Assembly (NCBI GenBank): GCA_041175665.1 | Contig: JBEDEM010000059.1 | Coordinates: 1 to 14,732, forward strand | Reading direction: 5' to 3' | Length of the DNA: 14,732 nucleotides | Source of the DNA: UBA3064 sp016868095 | GTDB lineage: Bacteria > Pseudomonadota > Gammaproteobacteria > Burkholderiales > Burkholderiaceae_E | Shown here: piece after piece, positions 1-7,352 of the stretch | Position numbering within the stretch: the first letter of the stretch is position 1 | Layout of the letters: each line of letters opens with the position of its first letter | Notes under the pieces: model-generated | What the model saw: the letters and a program-made list of their open reading frames with translations, nothing else | Databases searched by the model: none | Told to the model about the DNA's origin: nothing | Program-made: the position numbers and the translations under genes

Positions 1-764
1 AAGTGGAGAACTTCGCGCTGGGCATGCGAGCCGGAGGCGGTTTCAAGAGCAAGCCCCCCTGCCTCGCGAAATTCTTCAATCAGGCAGTGCTGAAGCAAGG
101 GACTTAATCGATACCGTGCTGGGTGTGCGAGCACGGCAACACCCCCGGCCGCTTGAATCCAGCCTGTTGAATCACGAAGACTTGCCCATTGCTGCGGTAT
201 ATCGCCTGGCTTGCCGTCGCATAGATAGCGTGCAAAAACCTCTCTGAGATCTGAAAAACCGCATCTTGCTGCAATCCATCGCGCGATATGGGTACGAGAA
301 ATTTGCTCAGCTTCGCGTACCTGGCTTAAAGCCGCATCCAAAGCACCTTCAAGCCCGACCTTGGCAAGCGATTGATCGATCGCCTGAGCGCGTGCCAAAC
401 GCTGAGACCTTATGCTTGCGAGCCCTGCCACGAGTGCTGGATGCTCGGGGTCAAAGCCCAGGCCAACAATGTGGATGGTTTGCCCCGCCCAAGTGACAGA
501 AATCTCAACCCCGCTTAGCCATGGCAGCTGGACAGACTCAGCGGCCTCTCTTGCTTCTTGCTGACCCTTGACGCTGTCGTGATCGGTAAGTGCGAAGAGT
601 TCGACCGCTTGCGCCTTTGCCTTGGCCGTTAACTGCTGGGGCGAACACACGCCATCTGAGTGATAAGAATGACAATGCAAGTCAGCCCGCACACGCCAAG
701 GATCGCTGTGAAACAAAGGCTCAAGCTCTTTTAAGCCCTGATAGCCTCGCGGGTGGAGCCTCAT
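1..764 (-). CDS. rnm: PHP-domain phosphoesterase, RNase AM/YciV/TrpH type (C-terminus cut off by window edge)
   Basis: The first 254 residues are visible from ATG 764; the frame is open to base 1, so the gene continues leftwards. Characteristic PHP metal-site motifs occur in order: DLHCHS (28-33) followed by SDG, TDHD (60-63), GVEIS (85-89), H98 in IHIVGLG, SRTHIARW (157-163) and AHPARY (213-218). Family knowledge: these enzymes have a tri-metal centre and act as 3',5'-nucleoside bisphosphate phosphatases or 5'-3' exoribonucleases; E. coli RNase AM (YciV) trims rRNA 5' ends. Family members are about 280-295 residues, so some 30-40 residues are missing. The N-terminus has about 20 residues more before DLH than I recall for E. 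coli YciV, so an internal GTG start (residue 25) is possible but less likely. The gene starts 19 bp after the alpha/beta hydrolase stop and is probably co-transcribed with it. Fold assignment is firm; the exact substrate is inferred. Confidence 0.9.
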   Translation of the reverse strand, partial: MRLHPRGYQGLKELEPLFHSDPWRVRADLHCHSYHSDGVCSPQQLTAKAKAQAVELFALTDHDSVKGQQEAREAAESVQLPWLSGVEISVTWAGQTIHIVGLGFDPEHPALVAGLASIRSQRLARAQAIDQSLAKVGLEGALDAALSQVREAEQISRTHIARWIAARCGFSDLREVFARYLCDGKPGDIPQQWASLRDSTGWIQAAGGVAVLAHPARYRLSPLLQHCLIEEFREAGGLALETASGSHAQREVLH

Positions 765-783
765 AAAACGAGGCCTTGAGCTC

Positions 784-1707
784 TCATCCAAGAAACTCGT
801 TGATGGCAAGCGCCAGCGCTTTGGGTTGATCGTGATGCAACATATGGCCGGCATCTCGAATCAACACATCACGTCGCTGAGCAATGCTCTCAAGCCGAGC
901 CTTATACGCTTCGGTCTTAACAAAGGCATGCCAGGCGTTCATGTGCTCAGAACAAACCCAAAGCACCGGCACCTTGATCTCGCGCCAACAGGCTAGCACT
1001 TCGTCGACTCGGTATAAGACTGGATGGATGCCCTTATGGCCGGGATCGGCAAGTAAATGCCACTGACCGTCCTGAGCAGGGGCCGCCCAATGGCTTGCAA
1101 GAAAGGCAGCGTAGTCAGCGCGCAGTCTGGGGTTGTTTTGCTGCAGCCGTTGGGCCACTGCTTCGCAATCAGCATAGGACTTCATCTGAGGCCTGCCTTT
1201 GGCAAGTTCATCAAGCCATTGCCTGAAGCGCGCCGGCGCCTGGCTAGCGTCGGTCGCAGGCATACCAACACCTTCGAGATTGATGAGCGAAGCGATCGCA
1301 TCGGGTCGAATGCCAGCATACAAGCAGGCGACATTGCCGCCCATACTATGTCCCAAAAGCTGAATCGGACCCGTGATCAGCCGCTGAGATCGAAGCTCAG
1401 CGATCAAGCGGTCTAAATCAGCCAAGTAGTCCGCAAACCAATAGGTATCACTTGGGCTATGCGAGCTATGGCCATAACCGCGCCAGTCAGGCGAGAACAC
1501 CTCGACATCGTCGGGCAAGTAGTCGATTAAAAATTGAAACGATGCTGACACATCCATCCATCCATGCAGCATCAGGATCTGAAATCTGGCTTTGCCCATG
1601 ACCGGCCAATGCCGAATGCAGTAGTTCAGGCCTCGAATGGATACTTGTACTTCGTGGGCCTTGCGCAAGGGCTCATAGGGCTTGACGGGATTCGGGTTAG
1701 CATTCAT
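784..1707 (-). CDS. alpha/beta hydrolase
   Basis: A 307-residue alpha/beta-hydrolase-fold protein with the expected landmarks. The oxyanion-hole LHGW is at 47-50, WRGYGHS at 75-81, the nucleophile elbow GHSMGG at 119-124 (Ser121), a likely acid at Glu254 in WVCSEH, and the catalytic His288 in DAGHMLHHD. No signal peptide or membrane segment is apparent, so it is probably cytoplasmic. The substrate cannot be read from sequence; esters, thioesters or C-C bonds are all possible in this superfamily. The gene is divergent from the acyl-CoA synthetase gene with only 32 bp between start codons, so the promoters must overlap or lie in the neighbouring coding sequence. It is followed after 19 bp by the PHP phosphoesterase gene. 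No clear Shine-Dalgarno precedes ATG 1707, so the start is the least certain part. A later start is unlikely because strand-forming residues 20-35 would be lost. Confidence 0.88.
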   Translation of the reverse strand: MNANPNPVKPYEPLRKAHEVQVSIRGLNYCIRHWPVMGKARFQILMLHGWMDVSASFQFLIDYLPDDVEVFSPDWRGYGHSSHSPSDTYWFADYLADLDRLIAELRSQRLITGPIQLLGHSMGGNVACLYAGIRPDAIASLINLEGVGMPATDASQAPARFRQWLDELAKGRPQMKSYADCEAVAQRLQQNNPRLRADYAAFLASHWAAPAQDGQWHLLADPGHKGIHPVLYRVDEVLACWREIKVPVLWVCSEHMNAWHAFVKTEAYKARLESIAQRRDVLIRDAGHMLHHDQPKALALAINEFLG

Positions 1708-1722
1708 CGACTAGATTGTAGT

Positions 1723-1728
1723 GGGAGG
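1723..1728 (+). promoter_or_regulatory. Shine-Dalgarno of the acyl-CoA synthetase gene
   Basis: GGGAGG lies 11 nt before ATG 1740 in the short divergent spacer. It supports that start. I could not see a convincing -10/-35 pair in the 32-bp spacer. Confidence 0.6.
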
Positions 1729-1739
1729 CTGCGTCAAGC

Positions 1740-3446
1740 ATGGCTGATACCTATAAAAGCGCCTATGAGTCCTTTCGGTGGAAAGTTCCAGCGCAACTTA
1801 ATATTGAACAATTAATTTGTTCGCGTTGGGCTAAAGACCAGGGGCGGGTTGCAATTCGCTATGAAAACGAGTTCGGTCAGACAAGTGTCTGGACCTATCG
1901 CGATCTGCACCTGGCAGCAAATCGGCTTGCTTGCTCCCTACGCGAGTTAGGTGTCGAACGCGGTGACCGGGTGGCGATCGTCTTACCGCAACGCCCTATC
2001 ACTGCTGTTGCTCATATTGCGCTTTACCGTCTTGGCGCGATCGCCATGCCTTTGTCGATCCTATTTGGTCCTGAAGCTTTGGCCTACCGACTGGCTGATA
2101 GCGAAGCCTGCGGGCTTATTGCAGACGCTTCAGCACTGCCCGCACTTCGAAGCGCAAGGCCAGACTGTGTGCGATTCATGGCCATTGCTGCCGAGGAGCA
2201 TACGGGGGATGTGCTTGATCCCAGCGATCAGGAATTTGATGTGCAGGATTTGCTCGATCAGGGGCACCCTCGATTCACTGCGGTCAAAACGCTTGCCTCA
2301 GAGCCTGCCCAATTGCTCTACACGAGCGGCACGACAGGCCCACCCAAGGGCGCATTGATTCCTCACCGTGCTTTGATTGGCAATTTGCCAGGTTTTGTCG
2401 CCTCGCAAAACTGGTTTCCCGATCAGGCAAGCTGCTTTTGGTCGCCTGCAGACTGGGCCTGGACCGGTGGGCTCATGGACGCCTTGCTGCCAAGCCTTTA
2501 CTTTGGTCAGTCGATCCTCGCCTACAAGGGGCGATTCTCAGGTGAAATCGCCTACGAGCTCTTAGAACGATATGCTATTTCACATGCTTTTTTATTTCCC
2601 ACCGCATTAAAAGCCATGCTCAAATGCGATGCCGATCCGCGCGCAAGGAAAACTCTCAACCTTCGAGCGGTTATGTCAGCGGGCGAATCGGTCGGTCCCA
2701 CGCTTTATGACTGGTGCGAGCAGGCCTTGGGCCTCACCGTCAACGAAATGTTCGGTCAGACCGAGATGAACTATGTCGTAGGCAATTGCTCGCGCTATTG
2801 GGACAGTCGATCAGGATCGATTGGACGACCCTACCCTGGGCATCGGGTTGCCATCATTGACGACCAGGGCCTTGAAGTCCCCGCGGGCAGCATGGGAGAA
2901 GTCGCGGTCCATCGTAACGATCGACATGGGCATCCAGACCCTGTGTTTTTCATTGAGTATTGGCGCAATCTCCAAGCAACTTATGATAAATATAGCGGTG
3001 ATTGGTGCCGCACCGGGGACTTAGCCACGCGCGATGACGATGGCTTTTTATGGTACGCCGGGCGAGCAGACGATATGTTTAAGGCTGCCGGCTATCGAAT
3101 CGGCCCGGGCGAAATCGAACATTGCCTGCTCCAGCACCCCGATGTGGCCAATGTGGCAGTCGTTCCCAAGCCCGATCGTGAACGGGGCAATTTGGTAAAA
3201 GCCTTTGTGGTACTTTCACGGCCAGAAAACTACCGGGATTCAAAACAACAAGCCCAACTCATCCAGGCCTTACAGGCACAGGTCAAGCAAAAACTTGCGC
3301 CTTACGAATACCCAAAAGAAATCGAATTTATTGAAAACCTTCCCATGACCACCAGTGGCAAAGTGCAGCGCGCGATCTTACGCAAACTCGAAGTGGATCG
3401 GTTTGAGCAAGAAGAGCAACCAGGAGAAACCCATGCCAGCCTATGA
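1740..3446 (+). CDS. AMP-forming acyl-CoA synthetase (medium-chain/ACSM-like)
   Basis: A 568-residue ANL-superfamily adenylating enzyme that would activate a carboxylic acid to its acyl-CoA thioester via an acyl-AMP. Motifs in order: P-loop-like TSGTTGPPKG (195-204), NEMFGQTE (335-342), SIGRPYPGH (360-368), the ATP-ribose-binding TGD (425-427), the hinge region GRADDMFKAAGYRIGPGEIE (441-460) and the C-terminal catalytic Lys541 in TTSGKVQR. The GYRIGPGEIE hinge resembles medium-chain acyl-CoA synthetases (ACSM) more than acetyl-CoA synthetase. Chain length preference cannot be fixed by eye. Start ATG 1740 has a GGGAGG Shine-Dalgarno at 1723-1728. The 3' end overlaps the gamma-CA gene by 14 nt, implying translational coupling. 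It opens a three-gene plus-strand unit ending with hslO. Confidence 0.93.
   Translation: MADTYKSAYESFRWKVPAQLNIEQLICSRWAKDQGRVAIRYENEFGQTSVWTYRDLHLAANRLACSLRELGVERGDRVAIVLPQRPITAVAHIALYRLGAIAMPLSILFGPEALAYRLADSEACGLIADASALPALRSARPDCVRFMAIAAEEHTGDVLDPSDQEFDVQDLLDQGHPRFTAVKTLASEPAQLLYTSGTTGPPKGALIPHRALIGNLPGFVASQNWFPDQASCFWSPADWAWTGGLMDALLPSLYFGQSILAYKGRFSGEIAYELLERYAISHAFLFPTALKAMLKCDADPRARKTLNLRAVMSAGESVGPTLYDWCEQALGLTVNEMFGQTEMNYVVGNCSRYWDSRSGSIGRPYPGHRVAIIDDQGLEVPAGSMGEVAVHRNDRHGHPDPVFFIEYWRNLQATYDKYSGDWCRTGDLATRDDDGFLWYAGRADDMFKAAGYRIGPGEIEHCLLQHPDVANVAVVPKPDRERGNLVKAFVVLSRPENYRDSKQQAQLIQALQAQVKQKLAPYEYPKEIEFIENLPMTTSGKVQRAILRKLEVDRFEQEEQPGETHASL
3422..3426 (+). promoter_or_regulatory. Shine-Dalgarno fixing the gamma-carbonic anhydrase start
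   Basis: AGGAG, 6 nt before ATG 3433, sits inside the end of the acyl-CoA synthetase gene. It favours ATG 3433 over the upstream in-frame ATG at 3355, which would add 26 residues unlike the family. Confidence 0.8.
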
Positions 3447-3960
3447 ACTTGAAGATCACAGACCACAATGCCACCCCAGCGTCTGGATAGCACCGGGCGC
3501 CCACGTGCTTGGGCAGGCGGAACTGGGTGCACGCTGCAGCGTGTGGTTCAACGCTGTCATCCGTGCTGACAATGATCGCATCAAGCTTGGCGACATGGTC
3601 AACGTCCAGGATGGTGCTATTTTGCACACCGATCCAGGTTTTGAATTGATCCTTGGCAATCGCGTTTCGATTGGCCATCAAGCCATGGTTCATGGATGTC
3701 AGGTTGGCGATGGAAGCCTTATTGGCATCCAGGCCATTGTTTTAAATGGTGCTCGCATTGGCAAAGGCTGCCTCATTGGCGCAGGCGCACTCATCACTGA
3801 GGGCAAAGAGATTCCAGACTTCAGTCTGGTTGTTGGATCACCTGGCAAAGTGGTTCGCAGCCTAAGTCTTGAGGAGCGTGAAGGCATCGAACGGATTGCA
3901 AGCGTCTACGCAGAGCGCGCTGAGCGCTACCGGACTCGCCTTCTGCGCCTAGCAGACTGA
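3433..3960 (+). CDS. gamma-carbonic-anhydrase-fold protein (YrdA/PaaY family)
   Basis: A 175-residue left-handed beta-helix protein built of hexapeptide repeats (roughly residues 14-140), with a C-terminal alpha-helix. The gamma-class metal ligands are present: His65 in LHTD, His82 in SIGHQ and His87 in MVHGC, together with the conserved RAD (44-46) and NVQDG (57-61). The length matches bacterial YrdA/PaaY proteins (170-200 residues). Family knowledge: members bind zinc or iron as trimers. Some are carbonic anhydrases, many have no measured activity, and PaaY is a CoA-thioesterase. The gene overlaps the acyl-CoA synthetase gene by 14 nt and lies 1 nt before hslO, so its product is likely made in step with an acyl-CoA-forming enzyme. 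That hints at a CoA-thioester role, but this is inference. Confidence 0.92.
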   Translation: MPAYELEDHRPQCHPSVWIAPGAHVLGQAELGARCSVWFNAVIRADNDRIKLGDMVNVQDGAILHTDPGFELILGNRVSIGHQAMVHGCQVGDGSLIGIQAIVLNGARIGKGCLIGAGALITEGKEIPDFSLVVGSPGKVVRSLSLEEREGIERIASVYAERAERYRTRLLRLAD

Positions 3961-3961
3961 T

Positions 3962-4822
3962 ATGGCCGACCAACTGCTTCGCTTCATGCTGCAAGGAGGC
4001 GGCGTGCGCGGCGAAATCGTACGTATCGAGCATGCCTGGCAAGAGGTTGTCCAACGCCACAACCTACCCGCCTCGGTGCGCGATCGACTTGGAGAACTAT
4101 CTGCTGCGGCGCTTCTTTTGTCAGCTTCGCTTAAATTTGAAGGCAAACTCGTATTGCAAATTCACGGCGACGGGCCTGTGTTGCTCTTTGTGGTCGAGAG
4201 CGATGCCGTTGGCGGCTTTAGAGCAACGGTCAAGTGCCGCGACGATGCAGCCATTGCCCCGGATGCCAGCCTCGCTGATCTGGTAAACAGGCAAGGTCAA
4301 GGTCGCTTTGTCGTCACACTTGACCCCGGTCGCGAGCATCCCGACAAACCGCCTTATCAAGGGATTGTTCCCTTTGAAGGTGATACGGTTGCCGAAGTCC
4401 TGGAACACTATATGCAACGATCCGAGCAAATTCCTACTCGGATGTGGTTGGCTAGCGATGGGCACAGAGCGAGCGGGCTGATGTTACAAAAACTACCCAC
4501 CCAAAATCAGCAACAAAACGATAACAGTTGGGAACATTGTCAAATACTGGCCGACACCTTGAATCGACCAGAGATGTTACAAACCGATAACGAAACCCTG
4601 CTTCACCGCTTGTTCTGGGAATCCCCGCCGCGTTTATTCGATCAACATGCCTGCCATTTTCGCTGTAGTTGCTCGCGCGAGAAGGTTGCAGCGATGCTGC
4701 AAATGCTAGGCAAAGACGAAGTCGACAGCGTGCTTGTTGAACAGGGCAGCGTGCAGATCAACTGCGACTACTGCAATGCACTTTATCGTTTTGGCGCCGA
4801 CGACTGTGACGCACTCTGGTAA
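3962..4822 (+). CDS. hslO: Hsp33 redox-regulated holdase chaperone
   Basis: A 286-residue cytoplasmic chaperone, close to the usual 290 residues. The N-terminal substrate-binding domain is followed by a linker rich in Gln/Asn and the C-terminal zinc redox switch. In the switch I see Cys235-x-Cys237 (RCSCSRE) and Cys268-x-x-Cys271 (CDYC), preceded by Cys231. Family knowledge: the four switch cysteines hold zinc in the reduced, inactive form. Oxidation releases zinc, unfolds the linker and activates the holdase against oxidative or bleach-type stress. ATG 3962 begins 1 nt after the gamma-CA stop with no strong Shine-Dalgarno, consistent with translational coupling. The last 40 bp overlap the convergent ftsB gene. 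Confidence 0.97.
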   Translation: MADQLLRFMLQGGGVRGEIVRIEHAWQEVVQRHNLPASVRDRLGELSAAALLLSASLKFEGKLVLQIHGDGPVLLFVVESDAVGGFRATVKCRDDAAIAPDASLADLVNRQGQGRFVVTLDPGREHPDKPPYQGIVPFEGDTVAEVLEHYMQRSEQIPTRMWLASDGHRASGLMLQKLPTQNQQQNDNSWEHCQILADTLNRPEMLQTDNETLLHRLFWESPPRLFDQHACHFRCSCSREKVAAMLQMLGKDEVDSVLVEQGSVQINCDYCNALYRFGADDCDALW

Positions 4823-5139
4823 GCAAGACCTACCGTCCGGATCTCGTGCGCTGTCGCATCAGAGGCTTCGGTCACCTGAACGAAGACCTCGGTTGCCTTG
4901 ACCATGCCAAGTTCATAACGCGCACGTTCTTCGATCGACACCGTGCCGACTTGTAAATCGCGGACATCGGCCTCAAGCGCGGCATTTCGATGAATTAACC
5001 GTTGGTTTTCTGCCCGTTGAATCTGCACCTGACGATCAAGCTCCCAAACGCGCAGCCACCCGCCTTTTCCAATCCACAATGGGTATTGAATAAGCAAAAG
5101 CAGGCCGATGAGCAAATAGCTGAGGTGTCTTGAAGTCAT
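4783..5139 (-). CDS. ftsB: cell division protein FtsB
   Basis: A 118-residue bitopic inner-membrane protein with the FtsB/DivIC plan. It has a short cytoplasmic N-terminus, one transmembrane helix (about residues 7-23), the conserved GKGGWLRVWEL segment, a periplasmic coiled coil (about 33-63, heptad-like QIQRAENQRLIHRNAALEA) and the conserved ERARYELGMVK (71-81). Family knowledge: FtsB forms the FtsQLB complex that licenses septal peptidoglycan synthesis by FtsWI. It is the last gene of pyrG-kdsA-eno-ftsB, starting 21 bp after the eno stop. ATG 5139 has no recognisable Shine-Dalgarno, and a perfect hairpin lies just upstream. The C-terminal ~25 residues are low-complexity (Ser/Ala/Gln) and overlap hslO, so that tail is likely dispensable. 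Confidence 0.95.
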   Translation of the reverse strand: MTSRHLSYLLIGLLLLIQYPLWIGKGGWLRVWELDRQVQIQRAENQRLIHRNAALEADVRDLQVGTVSIEERARYELGMVKATEVFVQVTEASDATAHEIRTVGLAYQSASQSSAPKR

Positions 5140-5142
5140 GAA

Positions 5143-5166
5143 CGATGAGAGGATAAGCTCTCATCG
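5143..5166 (-). other. Perfect 9-bp inverted repeat between eno and ftsB (RNA hairpin)
   Basis: CGATGAGAG (5143-5151) and CTCTCATCG (5158-5166) are exact reverse complements around a 6-nt loop. In the mRNA the stem contains the eno stop codon and ends 3 nt before the ftsB start. No U-tract follows, so it is not an intrinsic terminator. A role in mRNA processing or in setting ftsB translation is possible; chance is also possible. Confidence 0.6.
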
Positions 5167-6447
5167 CAGATTATAGAACGCACTTTTGCCTGGATACAAC
5201 GCTTGAGGCCCTAATTCTTCCTCAATTCTCAATAATTGATTGTACTTTGACATGCGATCGCTTCGACTAAGCGATCCTGTCTTGATTTGCATGGCTTGGC
5301 ACGCGACGGCCAAGTCGGCAATCGTAGAGTCTTCGGTTTCGCCTGAGCGGTGCGAGACGACGGCGGTATAGCCGTGTTGCTTGGCCATTTCGATGGCAGC
5401 CATGGTTTCAGTAAGTGTACCGATTTGATTAATTTTGATCAGAATCGAGTTAGCAATCCCCTGATCGATGCCTTGTTTTAACATGTTGGTGTTGGTCACA
5501 AATAAATCATCACCAACCAGCTGCACACGTTTTGCAAGCTTTTCGCTCAGCAACTTCCAACCTGCCCAATCGTTTTCGGCCATGCCATCTTCAATACTAA
5601 CAATGGGATAACGGTCTGCCCAGGTAGCCAATAAATTCGAAAAACCTTCTGCATCAAGCTTTAAACCTTCAGCCTGAAGATGATAAAATCCATCACGATA
5701 AAACTCGCTTGCCGCGCAATCCAATCCCAACAAGACCTGCTGACCCGCGTCAAAGCCCGCCTTATCAATCGCTTGAAGAATCAACTCGATCGCAGCCTCG
5801 TGAGAGCCAAGACCTGAAGGAGCAAACCCTCCCTCGTCGCCAACCGCTGTGGATAGCCCGCGATCATGAATGAGCTTTTTTAAGGCATGGAAAATCTCAG
5901 CGCCGTAGCGAAGCGCCTCACGGAAACTCTCGGCGCCCACGGGCAGAATCATGAATTCTTGAATGTCGAGACGATTATTGGCGTGAGCCCCGCCATTAAT
6001 CACATTCATCATGGGAACCGGCAGGACGTGGGCATGCATACCACCCATGTAGCGGTAAAGCGGCAGCCCTGATTGCTGGGATGCAGCCTTTGCGCAGGCC
6101 ATCGACACAGCAAGCGTTGCATTAGCACCAAGTCTCGCTTTGTTTTCAGTCCCATCAAGCGTTATTAGCGTTTGATCGATGCCACACTGATCTCGCGCGT
6201 CAAGACCGAGCAAAGCCTCTGCGATTTCGGTTTTAATATGTTCGACGGCTTTGAGCACGCCCTTGCCCAAATAGCGCTTGGCATCGCCATCGCGCAATTC
6301 AATCGCTTCACGTGACCCTGTCGATGCGCCCGAAGGGACTGCCGCACGGCCTAGCGCACCGGAGGCCAGTCGAATATCGCATTCGACCGTGGGGTTACCG
6401 CGTGAATCAAGCACTTCGCGAGCATTGACAGCAACAATGGCAGCCAT
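5161..6447 (-). CDS. eno: enolase (phosphopyruvate hydratase)
   Basis: A 428-residue enolase that interconverts 2-phosphoglycerate and phosphoenolpyruvate in glycolysis and gluconeogenesis. In many proteobacteria it also sits on the RNA degradosome. All active-site features are visible: the SGASTG loop (39-44), His155 (GGAHA), Glu164, the catalytic Glu205 (GDEGG), Mg2+ ligands Asp243, Glu286 and Asp313, the catalytic base Lys338 (LIKINQIGTL) and His366/Arg367 (VVSHRSGETED). I chose ATG 6447, which gives the standard N-terminus MAAIVAVNAREVLDSRG. The frame could be opened from a TTG at 6468, but that would add seven atypical residues and overlap kdsA. Only 5 bp separate it from the kdsA stop, so its ribosome-binding site (AGGAAA) lies in the kdsA 3' end. 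Confidence 0.98.
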   Translation of the reverse strand: MAAIVAVNAREVLDSRGNPTVECDIRLASGALGRAAVPSGASTGSREAIELRDGDAKRYLGKGVLKAVEHIKTEIAEALLGLDARDQCGIDQTLITLDGTENKARLGANATLAVSMACAKAASQQSGLPLYRYMGGMHAHVLPVPMMNVINGGAHANNRLDIQEFMILPVGAESFREALRYGAEIFHALKKLIHDRGLSTAVGDEGGFAPSGLGSHEAAIELILQAIDKAGFDAGQQVLLGLDCAASEFYRDGFYHLQAEGLKLDAEGFSNLLATWADRYPIVSIEDGMAENDWAGWKLLSEKLAKRVQLVGDDLFVTNTNMLKQGIDQGIANSILIKINQIGTLTETMAAIEMAKQHGYTAVVSHRSGETEDSTIADLAVACQAMQIKTGSLSRSDRMSKYNQLLRIEEELGPQALYPGKSAFYNLR

Positions 6448-6452
6448 GAGCT

Positions 6453-7352
6453 TTAGTTTCCTATGCAATCGAGTTCTGCAAAGCCGTCTTGCTTGACCAA
6501 ATCATCAATGCGCTTGAGTTGGCCGAGCAAGGCAGGCATACGGTCGAGTGGCCAAGCGTTGGGTCCGTCGGACTTGGCTTGAGCCGGATTGGGATGGGTT
6601 TCCATAAAAAGGCCGGCAATACCGCTCGCAACGGCGGCGCGGGCAAGAACAGGCACAAACTCACGCTGCCCGCCTGAGGCATGGCCAAGTCCGCCGGGCA
6701 ATTGGACCGAATGAGTCGCATCAAAGACAACCGGACAATCGCACTGACGCATAATCGCCAAGGCACGCATGTCGGAAACCAAATTGTTGTAACCGAAGCT
6801 TGCCCCACGTTCACAAACCAATAATTGCGCGGTCTTCCCTTTGGCAGCTGCAGCATCCCTAGCCTTGGCAACCACTTGTAACATGTCCGCAGGGGCCATG
6901 AATTGCGCCTTCTTGATATTGACCGGTTTGCCAGCGCTCGCAACTGCTTCGATGAAATCGGTTTGTCGGGCAAGAAAAGCTGGTGTTTGGAGCACATCGA
7001 CCACGGAAGCTACCGCTTCAATTTGTGAAGCATCGTGGACATCGGTCAAGACGGCTAATCCAAGTTCGGTACGAACCCGCTCAAGAATTCGTAGTCCTTC
7101 CTCTAGTCCAGGGCCACGGAATGACTTTCCCGAACTTCTGTTTGCTTTATCAAACGAGCTCTTAAATATGAAATGTATACCTAAGGCATCGGTTATCGAT
7201 TTGAGGCGCTCTGCAGTATGCATCACCATCGATGCAGATTCAATAACGCATGGGCCGGCAATGACAAACATCGGATAGGCGAGCCCCACCGGTCGACCAC
7301 ATAAGGACCAGACGGGCGATGCTTTGGGAGGTTGCCTCATGATGGCGCTCAT
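6453..7352 (-). CDS. kdsA: 3-deoxy-8-phosphooctulonate (Kdo-8-P) synthase
   Basis: A 299-residue TIM-barrel enzyme condensing phosphoenolpyruvate with arabinose-5-phosphate to Kdo-8-phosphate, needed for lipid A-core LPS. Diagnostic segments are VIAGPCVIES (30-39), FKSSFDKANRSS, LTDVH, QTPAFLARQTD, NIKKAQFMAP, ERGASFGYNN, FDATHSVQLPGG and the METHPNP...SDGPN tail. The cysteine in IAGPC occupies the site that is asparagine in the E. coli enzyme. Family knowledge makes this a mark of the metal-dependent class, and the matching His (DATH), Glu (METH) and Asp (SDGP) ligands are present. ATG 7352 overlaps the pyrG stop as ATGA (4-nt overlap), suggesting translational coupling. An ATG four codons later (7340) is the alternative start. 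Confidence 0.97.
   Translation of the reverse strand: MSAIMRQPPKASPVWSLCGRPVGLAYPMFVIAGPCVIESASMVMHTAERLKSITDALGIHFIFKSSFDKANRSSGKSFRGPGLEEGLRILERVRTELGLAVLTDVHDASQIEAVASVVDVLQTPAFLARQTDFIEAVASAGKPVNIKKAQFMAPADMLQVVAKARDAAAAKGKTAQLLVCERGASFGYNNLVSDMRALAIMRQCDCPVVFDATHSVQLPGGLGHASGGQREFVPVLARAAVASGIAGLFMETHPNPAQAKSDGPNAWPLDRMPALLGQLKRIDDLVKQDGFAELDCIGN

Noticed and set aside
1057..1416. 119-residue plus-strand open frame opposite the alpha/beta hydrolase gene
   Set aside because: It is fully antisense to a gene with a complete catalytic set, has no recognisable motif and no ribosome-binding site.
1682..1687. TTGACG as a -35 box for the acyl-CoA synthetase gene
   Set aside because: The only -10-like hexamer (TAGATT, 1712-1717) is 24 bp away, and nothing suitable lies at 16-18 bp.
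6461..6997. 178-residue second minus-strand frame inside kdsA
   Set aside because: Same strand but out of frame with kdsA, whose motifs run unbroken; the frame is a by-product of codon bias.
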